From NCBI RefSeq assembly GCF_003075395.1, contig NZ_QDFV01000001.1, positions 717,543 through 781,542 of the forward strand: 64,000 bases of DNA, written 5' to 3'. A program made the translations under genes and the position numbers. Position 1 is the first letter of the stretch. Every line of letters begins with the position of its first letter. Source of the stretch: Microbacterium sp. TPD7012 (lineage in GTDB: Bacteria; Actinomycetota; Actinomycetes; Actinomycetales; Microbacteriaceae). The notes beneath the pieces were generated by a model, which ran no database searches, was not told where the DNA came from, and was given only the letters and a program-made list of their open reading frames with translations. Shown piece after piece: positions 8,777 through 16,647 of the stretch.

Positions 8777-9592
8777 TCAGCCGACCGTGCCCGCGGGAGA
8801 GGCACCGCCATCGCCGTCGACGTGCAGGAGAGACGCCTGCGACTGCTCCTGCTGCAGCTGGAACTCGAAGCGCGACCGATCGCCGCGGTGGTAGGCGATG
8901 AAGTACTCCATGGGGGCGCCGTCGGCGCTGCGGCTCACGCTGCGCAGCCGCAGCAGAGCCGAGCCCGCACTGACGCCGAGGAGCTGCGCCTGCTCGTGGG
9001 TCGCGACCGTGGCCTCCGCCGAGCGGACGCCGTGCGTCGCGACGACGCCGTTGTCGGCGAGGAGGCGGTACAGCGACGCCTCGGTCAGATCGGCGTCGAG
9101 GGTGACGGCGCCGACGGCATCCGGCATCCAGGTCGTGGAGAGCGACCACGGCTCGCCGTCCACATGACGCAGTCGCTCGAGGGCGACGACCGGTGACCCG
9201 ACGGGGATCTCCAGGGCGAGCGCGACCTCCTCATCGGCAGTCGTCCGCTCGTGCCGCAGCACGTCGCTGTGCACGTGGCCGCCGCGACGCTCCACGTCGT
9301 CGTACAGGCCGACGAGCGTGTGCACGAGGCTCTCGCTCGTGCGCGGTCGGGACACGAACGTTCCCTTGCCCTTGACCCGCTCGACCAGCCCTTCGTGCTC
9401 CAGCTGGGCGAGAGCCTGTCGCACGACGGTGCGCGAGATGCCGTAGCGCTCGCACAGGCGGTGCTCCCCGGGCAGCGGATCGCCGGGCTGCAGGCCGTCT
9501 CGCGCGATGCCGTCGATGATCAGCTGGCGCAGCTGGTCGTACATCGGAGCGGCGGAGTGCCGGTCGATCGTGTCCGCAACGGTGCCGGTCAT
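8777..9592 (-). CDS. GntR-family regulator, HutC/UTRA type, of the ribose operon
   Basis: Regulator of 271 aa. Residues about 15-80 are a GntR winged helix ('GEHRLCERYGISRTVVRQAL' and wing 'VKGKGTFVSRP'); residues 95-245 form a UTRA effector domain, with 'LERLRHVDGEPWSLSTTWMP' as the usual sugar-binding strand. The ATG at 9592 lies 1 base after the rbsD stop, so this gene is the third of an rbsK-rbsD-gntR transcript and likely autoregulates it. UTRA domains bind sugars or sugar phosphates; ribose or a ribose phosphate would fit. A palindrome upstream of the operon (11061-11078) is its best candidate operator. Confidence 0.9.
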   Translation of the reverse strand: MTGTVADTIDRHSAAPMYDQLRQLIIDGIARDGLQPGDPLPGEHRLCERYGISRTVVRQALAQLEHEGLVERVKGKGTFVSRPRTSESLVHTLVGLYDDVERRGGHVHSDVLRHERTTADEEVALALEIPVGSPVVALERLRHVDGEPWSLSTTWMPDAVGAVTLDADLTEASLYRLLADNGVVATHGVRSAEATVATHEQAQLLGVSAGSALLRLRSVSRSADGAPMEYFIAYHRGDRSRFEFQLQQEQSQASLLHVDGDGGASPAGTVG

Positions 9593-9593
9593 G

Positions 9594-9998
9594 TCAGTAC
9601 GCGACCCCCGCGTGCAGGATGACGTTCGCATAGGGCGTGAACTCGCCGGAGCGCACGAACGCCCGCGCGCCCTGCGTGAGCTTCTTGAACTCGACGTGCG
9701 GCACGAGCTCGATCTCGAATCCCATTCCGGCGAAGCGCTCGCGCAGAGCGTCGAGCACCTGCGGGCTCTTCTCGGCGACCTCGGCGGACACCGTCGCGCC
9801 CTCCACCACGAGCTCGGCCAGCACGGTGTCGAGCACATCGAGGAAGGCCGGTGCTCCGGGTCGATACGCCAGGTCGATGCGCTCCGAGCCGAGCGGGATC
9901 GGCAGGCCGGCATCGGTCACGACGAGCAGGTCGGTGTGCCCGGTCTCGCTGATCACCCGTGAGAGCGCGGGGTTGATCGTGGTCGCTGACTTGCGCAT
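9594..9998 (-). CDS. rbsD: D-ribose pyranase RbsD
   Basis: Interconverts the pyranose and furanose forms of D-ribose so that ribokinase receives its substrate. The 134-aa length, the catalytic His in 'SETGHTDLLVVTDAGLPIP' (H21) and the C-terminal 'TPYANVILHAGVAY' are diagnostic for RbsD, a decameric cytosolic enzyme. It lies between rbsK (12-base gap) and the GntR gene (1-base gap) on the same strand. Confidence 0.95.
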   Translation of the reverse strand: MRKSATTINPALSRVISETGHTDLLVVTDAGLPIPLGSERIDLAYRPGAPAFLDVLDTVLAELVVEGATVSAEVAEKSPQVLDALRERFAGMGFEIELVPHVEFKKLTQGARAFVRSGEFTPYANVILHAGVAY

Positions 9999-10009
9999 GG
10001 GGGTTCTCC

Positions 10010-10972
10010 TCAGTTCGTCGCGGTCGCGGATTCCCGCGCCTCGAGGAAGGCATCGACATCGGCACGGTGCGGCAGGCTCGGCGACGCGCCCTGCGTGGTC
10101 ACGGTCAGCGCTCCGGCCGCCGTGGCCAGGCGCACGGCTTCGCTCAGCGTGCTGCCGTTCGCGAGGGCGGCGCCGAGATAGCCGGCGTAGGCGTCGCCGG
10201 CCGCGGTCGTGTCGACCGCCTCGACCGGGAACGGCGGGACGATCGTCGCGCCCTCGGCCGTCACGACGCAGGACCCCTGCCCCGCGAGCGTGATGACCGC
10301 GGCGCCCACGCCCTGCTGCAGGAACCAGAGGCCGGCGCGCTCCGCCGACGCGGCATCCGTCACCTCGATCCCGCTGATCAGCGAGGCCTCGGTCTCGTTG
10401 GGGGTGACGATGTCGACGCTCCGCCAGATCTCGGCCGGGAGCTCGGCAGCGGGCGCCGGATCGAGGATCACGGTCATCCCGTGCTCGCGCCCCCGCGCCG
10501 TGATGTGGGCGGTGAGCGCGGACGGCGTCTCGAGCTGGGTCAGGAGGACGGATGTCGTCGACGCCAGCGCACCGAGCGCGGCGTCGATCTGCTCGGTGCT
10601 CAGGGCGGCGTTGGCGAGCGGGACCATCACGATGTCGTTCTGCGCGGAGGCGTCGACGCGGATGTGCGCGATGCCGGTCGGGCCCGGGACCGTGCGCAGG
10701 TGCGTGAGGTCGACTCCCGCGTCGCCGAGTCCGTCGACGACGAGGTCGTGGAACAGGTCGTCGCCGACGCAGCCCACGAAGCTGGTGCGGGCGCCGGAGC
10801 GCCCGGCGGCGACCGCCTGGTTGGCGCCCTTGCCGCCGAGCATGAGCGTGAACTCGTCGCCGAGGATCGTCTCGCCCCGGGCGGGGAGGCGCCGTGAGAA
10901 GGTGGTCACGTCGGCGGTCACGCTGCCGACGATGACGACGCCGGAGCGATCGCCGGGAAGTGCGGGGGACAT
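10010..10972 (-). CDS. rbsK: Ribokinase RbsK
   Basis: PfkB-family kinase (320 aa) that phosphorylates D-ribose at O5. Both PfkB signatures are visible: the N-terminal 'MLGGKGANQAVAAGRSG' and the C-terminal 'VDTTAAGDAYAGYLGAAL', whose Asp is the catalytic base and whose Gly-rich part forms the anion hole. The start is taken as ATG 10972, preceded by AGGAG at 5 bases; an in-frame GTG at 10999 is possible but has no ribosome site. It opens the rbsK-rbsD-gntR operon. No ribose importer is adjacent; the RbsABC-type set at 20031-23655 is one candidate. Confidence 0.93.
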   Translation of the reverse strand: MSPALPGDRSGVVIVGSVTADVTTFSRRLPARGETILGDEFTLMLGGKGANQAVAAGRSGARTSFVGCVGDDLFHDLVVDGLGDAGVDLTHLRTVPGPTGIAHIRVDASAQNDIVMVPLANAALSTEQIDAALGALASTTSVLLTQLETPSALTAHITARGREHGMTVILDPAPAAELPAEIWRSVDIVTPNETEASLISGIEVTDAASAERAGLWFLQQGVGAAVITLAGQGSCVVTAEGATIVPPFPVEAVDTTAAGDAYAGYLGAALANGSTLSEAVRLATAAGALTVTTQGASPSLPHRADVDAFLEARESATATN

Positions 10973-11019
10973 CTCGCTCCTGATCCTCTTCGACAGCACG
11001 CTCGGCCGCGTCGGCGTCT

Positions 11020-11049
11020 TTGACAGACGTCGGCGGCTGTCATTACATT
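11020..11049 (+). promoter_or_regulatory. Predicted promoter of the transaldolase-like gene
   Basis: TTGACA at 11020-11025 and TACATT at 11044-11049, 18-base spacing. It places the start of transcription near 11056, just before the palindrome at 11061, so a bound repressor would block elongation. The coding start at 11097 has GGAG at a proper distance. Confidence 0.55.
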
Positions 11050-11060
11050 AGCCGAATCCG

Positions 11061-11078
11061 AACCTGTAACGACAGGTT
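11061..11078. promoter_or_regulatory. Operator palindrome AACCTGT-AACG-ACAGGTT
   Basis: A perfect 7-base inverted repeat with a 4-base centre, AACCTGTAACGACAGGTT, between rbsK and the transaldolase-like gene. Near-identical sites lie at 29436-29453 and 29459-29476, so it is a true regulator site and not chance. The UTRA-type regulator of the rbs operon is the leading candidate; the nearby FadR-type protein is the alternative. Confidence 0.8.
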
Positions 11079-11096
11079 CCTCTGTCTGGAGCTCCG

Positions 11097-11780
11097 ATGA
11101 CTGCGATCGCCCCCCGCCTCTACGTCGACAGCGCCGACGTCGACCGCATCTCCCGGCTGCTCGCCGCCGGCGTCGTGCACGGCGTGACGACCAATCCGAC
11201 CATCCTCGAGCGCGGCGACAGGACGGCCGCGGACATCCCGGAGCTGTATGCGCGGTGGGCGGGCGAGGGTGCGCAGGAGATCTTCTTCCAGACGTGGGGA
11301 GGTGACACGGCGTCCTTCCTGCGCAACGCCGAGGGCATCCGCGCTCTGGGCGACCGCGTGGTCGTGAAGGTGCCGGCCACGGCCGACGGCTTCGCCGCGG
11401 CATCCGCTCTCGTCCGCGACGGCGCGACCGTGCTCGTGACGGCCGTGTACTCCGTGGCGCAGGCACTCGTGGCCGCGAGCATCGGCGTGCGGTACATCGC
11501 CCCGTACCTCGGACGGATGAGGGATGCCGCCGCCGAGACCGGCTTCTCCGGGCCCGGCGCAGAAGACGTCATCGCCCGCATGCAGGAGGTCTGCGTCGGC
11601 AGCGGCACCGATGTTCTGGCGGCGTCGCTGCGCTCGCCGGAGGACATCGTCGGTCTGCGGATGCTGGGCGTGCCCTACTTCACCGCCGCCCCGGACGTGA
11701 TCGAGCGGATGCTCCTCCACGACGTGAGCGACAGCTCGGCTGTGGAGTTCGACTCGGCCATGGAGCGACTCGGGGCCTGA
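11097..11780 (+). CDS. Transaldolase / fructose-6-phosphate-aldolase family protein
   Basis: Class I aldolase of 227 aa, the short form of the family (fructose-6-phosphate aldolase is about 220 aa, full transaldolase about 320 or more). The N-terminal 'LYVDSADVDRI' and 'GVTTNPTILERG' (residues 29-40) hold the conserved Asp and Thr-Asn, and the Schiff-base Lys is in 'DRVVVKVPATADG' (K91). The exact donor and acceptor are not clear. It is divergent from rbsK and carries the shared operator just in front of it, so it is likely induced by the same sugar as the rbs operon and may feed or drain pentose phosphates. Confidence 0.85.
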   Translation: MTAIAPRLYVDSADVDRISRLLAAGVVHGVTTNPTILERGDRTAADIPELYARWAGEGAQEIFFQTWGGDTASFLRNAEGIRALGDRVVVKVPATADGFAAASALVRDGATVLVTAVYSVAQALVAASIGVRYIAPYLGRMRDAAAETGFSGPGAEDVIARMQEVCVGSGTDVLAASLRSPEDIVGLRMLGVPYFTAAPDVIERMLLHDVSDSSAVEFDSAMERLGA

Positions 11781-11827
11781 CCCGGGTCGATTCGGGCTGC
11801 AGCTTCTGCGCACGCTGCGCGTCGGGA

Positions 11828-12505
11828 TCAGGCGGATGCCGCCTGGCGCAGCCACCGTTCGACACCGGCGATGTGCGCCGTGGTCAGCGAGGTCGCGAGA
11901 GCGGAATCGTGCTGCGCGATGGCCTCGGCGATCGCGCGGTGCTCGGAGAGCGTGCGCTCGACCGCGCCGCCCTCGGTGAGACCGCGCCACACACGCGCGC
12001 GCACGGTCTGGCTGCTGAGGTGCTCGATCAGGCTCGCGAGGTACGCGTTGCCCGCCATCCGGACGATCTCCCGGTGGAAGCGGATGTCGTGCTCCACCAG
12101 CTCCTCGATCGTCACGGAGGCGTCGATCCCGTCGATCTCGGCCGCCAGCTCGGCGATCGCCTCGTCGGTGCCCAGGTTCGCGGCGAGGCCGGTCGCCTGC
12201 GACTCCAGCATCCGCCGCACCGCGAAGATCTCGAGCATCGAGTCGTCGTCGTGCATGTCGACGACGAACGAGATGGCCTCGAGCAGGAGATGCGGTTCGA
12301 GGCTCGTCACATAGGTGCCGTCGCCGCGGCGCACATCGAGCACGCGGATGACCTCGAGTGCCTTGACCGCCTCGCGCATCGAGTTGCGGGACAGGCCGAG
12401 GCGTTCGGACAGCTCCTTCTCGGGAGGGAGTCGATCGCCGGGGGACAGCTCGCCCGACACGATCATCGCCTTGATCTTCTCGATCGCCTCATCCGTGACA
12501 GCCAT
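11828..12505 (-). CDS. FadR-subfamily GntR regulator, likely of the L-fucose genes
   Basis: Regulator of 225 aa: GntR winged helix at residues 8-75 ('PPEKELSERLGLSRNSMREAVKALEVI', wing 'RRGDGTYV') and FCD domain after it ('AVRRMLESQATGLAA', 'EHDIRFHREIVRMAGN' with the metal-site Asp/His). It is divergent from the fuconolactonase gene with only 46 bases between, so it almost certainly controls the L-fucose set. The half-palindrome at 12525-12535 in that gap recurs upstream of the fuconate dehydratase gene. Confidence 0.9.
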   Translation of the reverse strand: MAVTDEAIEKIKAMIVSGELSPGDRLPPEKELSERLGLSRNSMREAVKALEVIRVLDVRRGDGTYVTSLEPHLLLEAISFVVDMHDDDSMLEIFAVRRMLESQATGLAANLGTDEAIAELAAEIDGIDASVTIEELVEHDIRFHREIVRMAGNAYLASLIEHLSSQTVRARVWRGLTEGGAVERTLSEHRAIAEAIAQHDSALATSLTTAHIAGVERWLRQAASA

Positions 12506-12524
12506 GGCGTCATCCTAGCGATTG

Positions 12525-12535
12525 ATCGGATGTCT
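12525..12535. promoter_or_regulatory. Candidate FadR-type operator (half of the fucose motif)
   Basis: ATCGGATGTCT between the divergent regulator and fuconolactonase genes is the reverse complement of part of AGACATCCGATGTTTA at 15283-15298 (11 matching bases). Its core ACATC-SGATGT is palindromic in the full site. Confidence 0.55.
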
Positions 12536-12551
12536 GGGGCAGGATGGGGGC

Positions 12552-13520
12552 ATGCGCGTCATCGATTCACATCTGCACCTGTGGGATCCGGAGCTGCTCG
12601 AGTACACCTGGCTCGAGGGGCCGTACGATTTCCGGTTCGCCGAGATCGAGCTGGAGCACGCGCGGCTGGGCGCCGCGGCGGACGAGAAGGCGGTGTTCGT
12701 GCAGGCCGAGACCGCCGACGACCGCTTCCTCGACGAGGTGCGCTGGGTCGAGAGCCTCGCCGAGCGCGTCGGGGTGATCGGCATCGTGGCGGGCGTGCGC
12801 CTCGACCACGGAGTCGACACGACCACGCACCTCGACGAGCTCGCCGCGCAGACGCTCGTGGTCGGCGTGCGGCACAACCTGCAGAACGAGCCGGACGGCC
12901 TCGCGGTGTCGACGGCGTTCGTGACGGGAGCGCGCGAGGTCGCGGCGCGCGGATGGACCTTCGACGCCTGCGTCCGCGCGAACCAGCTGCCTGACATCGC
13001 CCGTCTCGCCGGTGCCATCCCGGAGCTGCGCATGGTGCTCGACCACCTCGGCAAGCCCGAGGTCGGCACGGCGGATGCCCCGCGGACGCCGTCTGTGGAG
13101 TGGGTGCGCGATCTCGACGAGCTGGCACGGCATCCGAACGTCTTCTGCAAGCTGTCGGGCCTGCCGGCGGAGTCGGCGGGGAACTGGAGCAGAGAGCAGC
13201 TCGAGCCGTTCCTGGACGTCGCCGCCGACGCGTTCGGCGAGGAGCGTCTCATGTGGGGCAGCGACTGGCCCGTCTCAGCGATCGGACCGGCGGAGTCGGG
13301 CGACCCGCATGCCCCGGAAGACGGCTCCGCGACCTACCAGGCGACCGCGCGCACACGCTGGCTCGAGGTCGTCGTGGCCTGGGCCGAGGCGCGCGGCCAC
13401 GACGTCGACGCGATCCTCTGGTCCAATGCCGAGCGCTTCTACGGGGTGGGGGACGCGCGGCAGCCGGAGGCGCCGGAGTCTCCGCGCCGCGGCATCCTCG
13501 GCTGGCTGCGCGGGGAGTAG
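12552..13520 (+). CDS. Amidohydrolase family 2, probable L-fuconolactonase
   Basis: TIM-barrel hydrolase of 322 aa that opens L-fucono-lactone to L-fuconate. It begins with the metal-binding strand 'VIDSHLHLWDPELL'; the conserved Arg/His segment 'TLVVGVRHNLQNEP' and the C-terminal 'RLMWGSDWPVS' (the catalytic Asp) follow. This layout is that of COG3618 lactonases. The start ATG at 12552 places 'MRVIDSHLH' at the N-terminus and has AGGATGGGG in front. The assignment to fucose rests on the neighbours: fuconate dehydratase, SDR, FAH-family hydrolase and an aldo/keto reductase. Confidence 0.88.
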   Translation: MRVIDSHLHLWDPELLEYTWLEGPYDFRFAEIELEHARLGAAADEKAVFVQAETADDRFLDEVRWVESLAERVGVIGIVAGVRLDHGVDTTTHLDELAAQTLVVGVRHNLQNEPDGLAVSTAFVTGAREVAARGWTFDACVRANQLPDIARLAGAIPELRMVLDHLGKPEVGTADAPRTPSVEWVRDLDELARHPNVFCKLSGLPAESAGNWSREQLEPFLDVAADAFGEERLMWGSDWPVSAIGPAESGDPHAPEDGSATYQATARTRWLEVVVAWAEARGHDVDAILWSNAERFYGVGDARQPEAPESPRRGILGWLRGE

Positions 13521-13536
13521 GAAGCTCCCGTCGCAG

Positions 13537-13572
13537 AAAGGCACCGATCCCCGCTCGGGATCGGTGCCTTTT
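13537..13572. terminator. Bidirectional intrinsic terminator
   Basis: AAAGGCACCGATCCC (13537-13551) pairs with GGGATCGGTGCCTTTT (13557-13572) over a short loop, with A and T runs at the ends. It separates the convergent fuconolactonase and SDR genes. Confidence 0.9.
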
Positions 13573-13595
13573 CGCGACCGGGGCGGTGACCGGGG

Positions 13596-14369
13596 CTACT
13601 CGGTGCGCAGACGCAGCTGCGCCATGCCGCCGTCGACCTCGATCGCTGTGCCGGTCGTCGAACCGGCGGACGGGCCGACCAGGTACGCGACGGCTGCGGC
13701 GACTTCGTCGGCGCTCACCAGTCGGCCGTGCGGCTGCCGCGCCTCGAGAGCCGCGCGCTCCGCGGCGGGGTCGGATGCCGAGTCCAGCAGTCGACTGACC
13801 CACGGGGTGTCGGCGGTGCCGGGGTTGACGGCGTTCACGCGGATGCCCTCGCGCAGATGATCTGCAGCCATGGCGCGGGTGAGCGCGGCGACCGCACCCT
13901 TCGACGCGGTGTAGAGCGCGCGCTGCTGCAGGCCGGTCGTCGAGGCGATGGATGCCGTGTTGCAGACCGCCGCCGACGGCGACTTCCGCAGCCAGGGGAG
14001 CGCGGCCGAGGTCACGCGGGCGATGCCGGTGACGTTGATCGACAGCACGCGGGCCCACTCGTCGTCGTCGTTCGCGGTGATGTCGCCCGTCGCGCCGATC
14101 CCGGCGTTGTTCACCAGGATGTCGATGCGGCCGAACCGCTCGGCGACCGCGGCGACCGCCGCGTCGACGCTCGCGCGATCCGACACGTCGGCCGTGAAGG
14201 CCGCGAAGGCGGGATCTGCGGCGGAGGTGTCGCGATCGAGCACGGCGATCTGCGCCCCGTCGGCGTGCAGGCGCTGCGCGATCGCCGCGCCGATGCCGGA
14301 TGCTCCGCCGGTGACGATCGCGACCAGTCCGTCCAGTGCGGTGGGTCCCTGAGCGTGTCGAAGGGTCAC
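13596..14369 (-). CDS. Short-chain dehydrogenase, probable 2-keto-3-deoxy-L-fuconate dehydrogenase
   Basis: Classical SDR of 257 aa: NAD-binding 'VTGGASGIGAAIAQ', 'DILVNNAGIGATG', catalytic Ser in 'CNTASIAS', and 'YTASK' for the Tyr-Lys pair. In the L-fucose route it oxidises 2-keto-3-deoxy-L-fuconate at C4 with NAD. The start is GTG 14369, in a GTGA overlap with the stop of the FAH gene, so the two are coupled. Oddly, the first dozen residues ('VTLRHAQGPTAL') are encoded by a copy of the interspersed repeat at 14343-14365; the conserved fold starts only at about residue 14. Confidence 0.87.
   Translation of the reverse strand: MTLRHAQGPTALDGLVAIVTGGASGIGAAIAQRLHADGAQIAVLDRDTSAADPAFAAFTADVSDRASVDAAVAAVAERFGRIDILVNNAGIGATGDITANDDDEWARVLSINVTGIARVTSAALPWLRKSPSAAVCNTASIASTTGLQQRALYTASKGAVAALTRAMAADHLREGIRVNAVNPGTADTPWVSRLLDSASDPAAERAALEARQPHGRLVSADEVAAAVAYLVGPSAGSTTGTAIEVDGGMAQLRLRTE
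14343..14365. repeat. Interspersed repeat, single arm, inside the SDR 5' end (copy 2)
   Basis: GGGTCCCTGAGCGTGTCGAAGGG is one arm of the element found as inverted pairs at 46123 and 60050 (one mismatch in the CTGAGCCTGTCGAAG core). Here it lies in coding sequence, four bases from the start codon of the SDR gene. Confidence 0.8.
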
Positions 14370-15226
14370 TTCTGCGCCTCCCATGCCACGAACTCCTGAC
14401 GCTGTCGGCCCAGGCCGTCGATCTCGATCTCGACGACGTCGCCGGCGGCGAGGTACGGGAAGTTGCCTGAGAGCGCGACGCCCTGCGGGGTGCCGGTGAG
14501 GATCAGGTCGCCCGGCTCGAGGGTCACGTATTGCGACAGGTGGTGCACGATGTGCTCGACCGAGAAGATCATGTCGCTGGTGTTCGAATCCTGGCGCGGC
14601 TCGCCGTTGACGAAGCTGCGCAGTCCGAGGGCATGGTGATCGACCTCGTCGGGGGTGACCAGCCACGGACCGGTCGGGTTGAAGCCCGGAGCGATCTTGC
14701 CCTTCGACCACTGGCCGCCGGACACCTCGATCTGGAACGAGCGCTCGGAGACGTCGTTCGCCGTCACGAAGCCGGCGACGTGCGCCATCGACTCCTCGGG
14801 GGAGTCGAGATAGGCGGTGCGGGCGCCGATGACGATGCCGAGCTCGACCTCCCAGTCGGTCTTCTCGCTGCTGCGGGGGATCGTGACGGTGTCGTTCGGG
14901 CCGACCACGGTGTTCGGGGTCTTCAGGAAGATGATCGGGATGGTCGGCGGCTGCGAGCCCGACTCGGCCGCGTGGGCGGCGTAATTCATGCCGACGCAGA
15001 TCACGGCGCTGGGCCGGGCGATCGGGGCGCCGATGCGGAGGGACGCGGCATCCGTCAGCTCGGGGAGCTCACCGGCATCACGCGCCGCGGCGACGCGGGC
15101 GCGGAAGTCGCCGGCGAGGAAATCCCCGTTCACATCGGATGTCACGGGACGGAGGTCGAGGTAGCGGTCGCCCTCCACGAGGACGGGGATCTCGGTCCCT
15201 GGGGCGCCAAGCCGCGCGAACTTCAT
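14366..15226 (-). CDS. Fumarylacetoacetate hydrolase family protein, probable 2,4-diketo-3-deoxy-L-fuconate hydrolase
   Basis: FAH-fold, metal-dependent C-C hydrolase (286 aa). 'VICVGMNYAAHAAESG' and the metal ligands in 'DWEVELGIVIG' are present, with 'GFNPTGPWLVTPDE' and 'EPGDLILTGTPQGV' at the C-terminal side. In the oxidative L-fucose route this enzyme cleaves 2,4-diketo-3-deoxy-L-fuconate to pyruvate and L-lactate. It is transcribed with the SDR (4-base overlap) and divergent from fuconate dehydratase. Other FAH proteins hydrolyse acylpyruvates, but the gene set argues for the fucose step. Confidence 0.88.
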   Translation of the reverse strand: MKFARLGAPGTEIPVLVEGDRYLDLRPVTSDVNGDFLAGDFRARVAAARDAGELPELTDAASLRIGAPIARPSAVICVGMNYAAHAAESGSQPPTIPIIFLKTPNTVVGPNDTVTIPRSSEKTDWEVELGIVIGARTAYLDSPEESMAHVAGFVTANDVSERSFQIEVSGGQWSKGKIAPGFNPTGPWLVTPDEVDHHALGLRSFVNGEPRQDSNTSDMIFSVEHIVHHLSQYVTLEPGDLILTGTPQGVALSGNFPYLAAGDVVEIEIDGLGRQRQEFVAWEAQK

Positions 15227-15282
15227 GATTCTCCTGATCGGTCGGTGGGCCGCGTCGGTGCGGCCGGTCTCGTTGACAGTAT

Positions 15283-15298
15283 AGACATCCGATGTTTA
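15283..15298. promoter_or_regulatory. Candidate FadR-type operator AGACATCCGATGTTTA
   Basis: Partly palindromic site (ACATC-CGATGT core) in the divergent promoter between the FAH and fuconate dehydratase genes. Shares 11 bases with the inverse-orientation site at 12525-12535 and the 12-base word ATCCGATGTTTA with 19964-19975. It lies about 65 bases before the dehydratase start. Confidence 0.65.
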
Positions 15299-15351
15299 CA
15301 CTCCAAGAGATCCGCGCGAAGAAAACCGCTCGCGCATGGAGAGGAAACCCT

Positions 15352-16647
15352 GTGAGCCGCATCGTCGCCCTCGACACCACCGACATCCGCTTCCCCACGT
15401 CGCTCAGCCTCGACGGCTCGGATGCGATGAATCCCGACCCCGACTACTCGGCTGCCTACGTGATCGTGCGGACGGATGCCGACGACGACATCGAGGGTCA
15501 CGCCTTCGTGTTCACGATCGGCCGCGGCAACGACGTGCAGGTCGCGGCGATCGACGCGCTCGCCGGGCATCTGGTCGGCCGCGAGCTCGAGCCGCTCCTC
15601 GATGACATGGGCGGCACGTTCCGCGCGATCATCGGCGACTCGCAGCTGCGCTGGCTCGGCCCCGAGAAGGGGGTCATGCACATGGCGATCGGCGCGGTCA
15701 TCAACGCGCTGTGGGACATCAAGGCCAAGCGCGCCGGGCTCCCGCTCTGGCAGCTGCTGGCAAGGATGACGCCCGAGGAGCTCGTCGACCTCGTCGACTT
15801 CCGCTACCTCACCAACGCCCTCACCCGCGAGGACGCGCTCGAGATCCTGCGCGCCGCCGAGCCCGGTCGCGCCGAGCGCGAGCAGCAGCTGCTCGCCACC
15901 GGCTATCCGGGCTACACCACGAGCCCCGGCTGGCTCGGCTACTCCGACGAGAAGCTCGAGCGCCTGGCCCGTGAGGCCATGGCCGACGGTTTCACCCAGA
16001 TCAAGCTCAAGGTCGGCGCCGACCTCGACGACGACATCCGCCGGTTCCGCAAGGCGCGCGAGGTGTGCGGACCCGACTTCCCGATCGCGATCGACGCGAA
16101 CCAGCGCTGGGAGGTGTCCGAGGCGATCGAGTGGGTGAACGCGCTCGCCGAGTTCCACCCGGCCTGGATCGAGGAGCCGACCAGCCCCGACGACGTGCTC
16201 GGTCACGCCGAGATCGCGCGGGGGGTGGCGCCCATCCGCGTCGCGACCGGCGAGCACGCGCAGAACCGCGTGATCTTCAAGCAGCTGCTGCAGGCCGAGG
16301 CGATCTCGGTCATGCAGATCGACGCGGTGCGGGTCGCCGGCGTGAACGAGAACATCGCGAACCTGCTGCTCGCGGCGAAGTTCGGGGTGCCGGTGTGCCC
16401 GCATGCCGGCGGTGTGGGCCTCTGCGAGGCCGTGCAGCACCTGTCGATGTTCGACTTCGTGGCCGTCACGGGCACGCGCGAGGGCCGCATGATCGAGTTC
16501 GTCGATCACCTGCACGAGCACTTCGTGGTGCCGACCGACATCCAGGGCGGTTCGTACATGGCGCCGACCGCTCCCGGTGCCGGCATGGAGATGAAGGCCG
16601 ACAGCATCGCGACCTACACCTGGACGGGTGCGCATGTCGGGGCCTGA
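15352..16647 (+). CDS. L-fuconate dehydratase
   Basis: Enolase-superfamily enzyme (431 aa) that dehydrates L-fuconate to 2-keto-3-deoxy-L-fuconate with Mg2+. The N-terminal '[17 protein letters not shown]' and '[17 protein letters not shown]' and the capping-domain '[18 protein letters not shown]' are characteristic of fuconate dehydratase and not of rhamnonate or galactonate dehydratases. Barrel motifs: base Lys in 'IKLKVGAD', metal ligands in 'AIDANQRW' and '[10 protein letters not shown]', 'ATGEHAQN', and the catalytic His in '[13 protein letters not shown]'. The start is GTG 15352 with GAGAGGA in front; an upstream ATG at 15292 would add 20 unrelated residues. It is followed by an overlapping aldo/keto reductase. 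Confidence 0.95.
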   Translation: MSRIVALDTTDIRFPTSLSLDGSDAMNPDPDYSAAYVIVRTDADDDIEGHAFVFTIGRGNDVQVAAIDALAGHLVGRELEPLLDDMGGTFRAIIGDSQLRWLGPEKGVMHMAIGAVINALWDIKAKRAGLPLWQLLARMTPEELVDLVDFRYLTNALTREDALEILRAAEPGRAEREQQLLATGYPGYTTSPGWLGYSDEKLERLAREAMADGFTQIKLKVGADLDDDIRRFRKAREVCGPDFPIAIDANQRWEVSEAIEWVNALAEFHPAWIEEPTSPDDVLGHAEIARGVAPIRVATGEHAQNRVIFKQLLQAEAISVMQIDAVRVAGVNENIANLLLAAKFGVPVCPHAGGVGLCEAVQHLSMFDFVAVTGTREGRMIEFVDHLHEHFVVPTDIQGGSYMAPTAPGAGMEMKADSIATYTWTGAHVGA

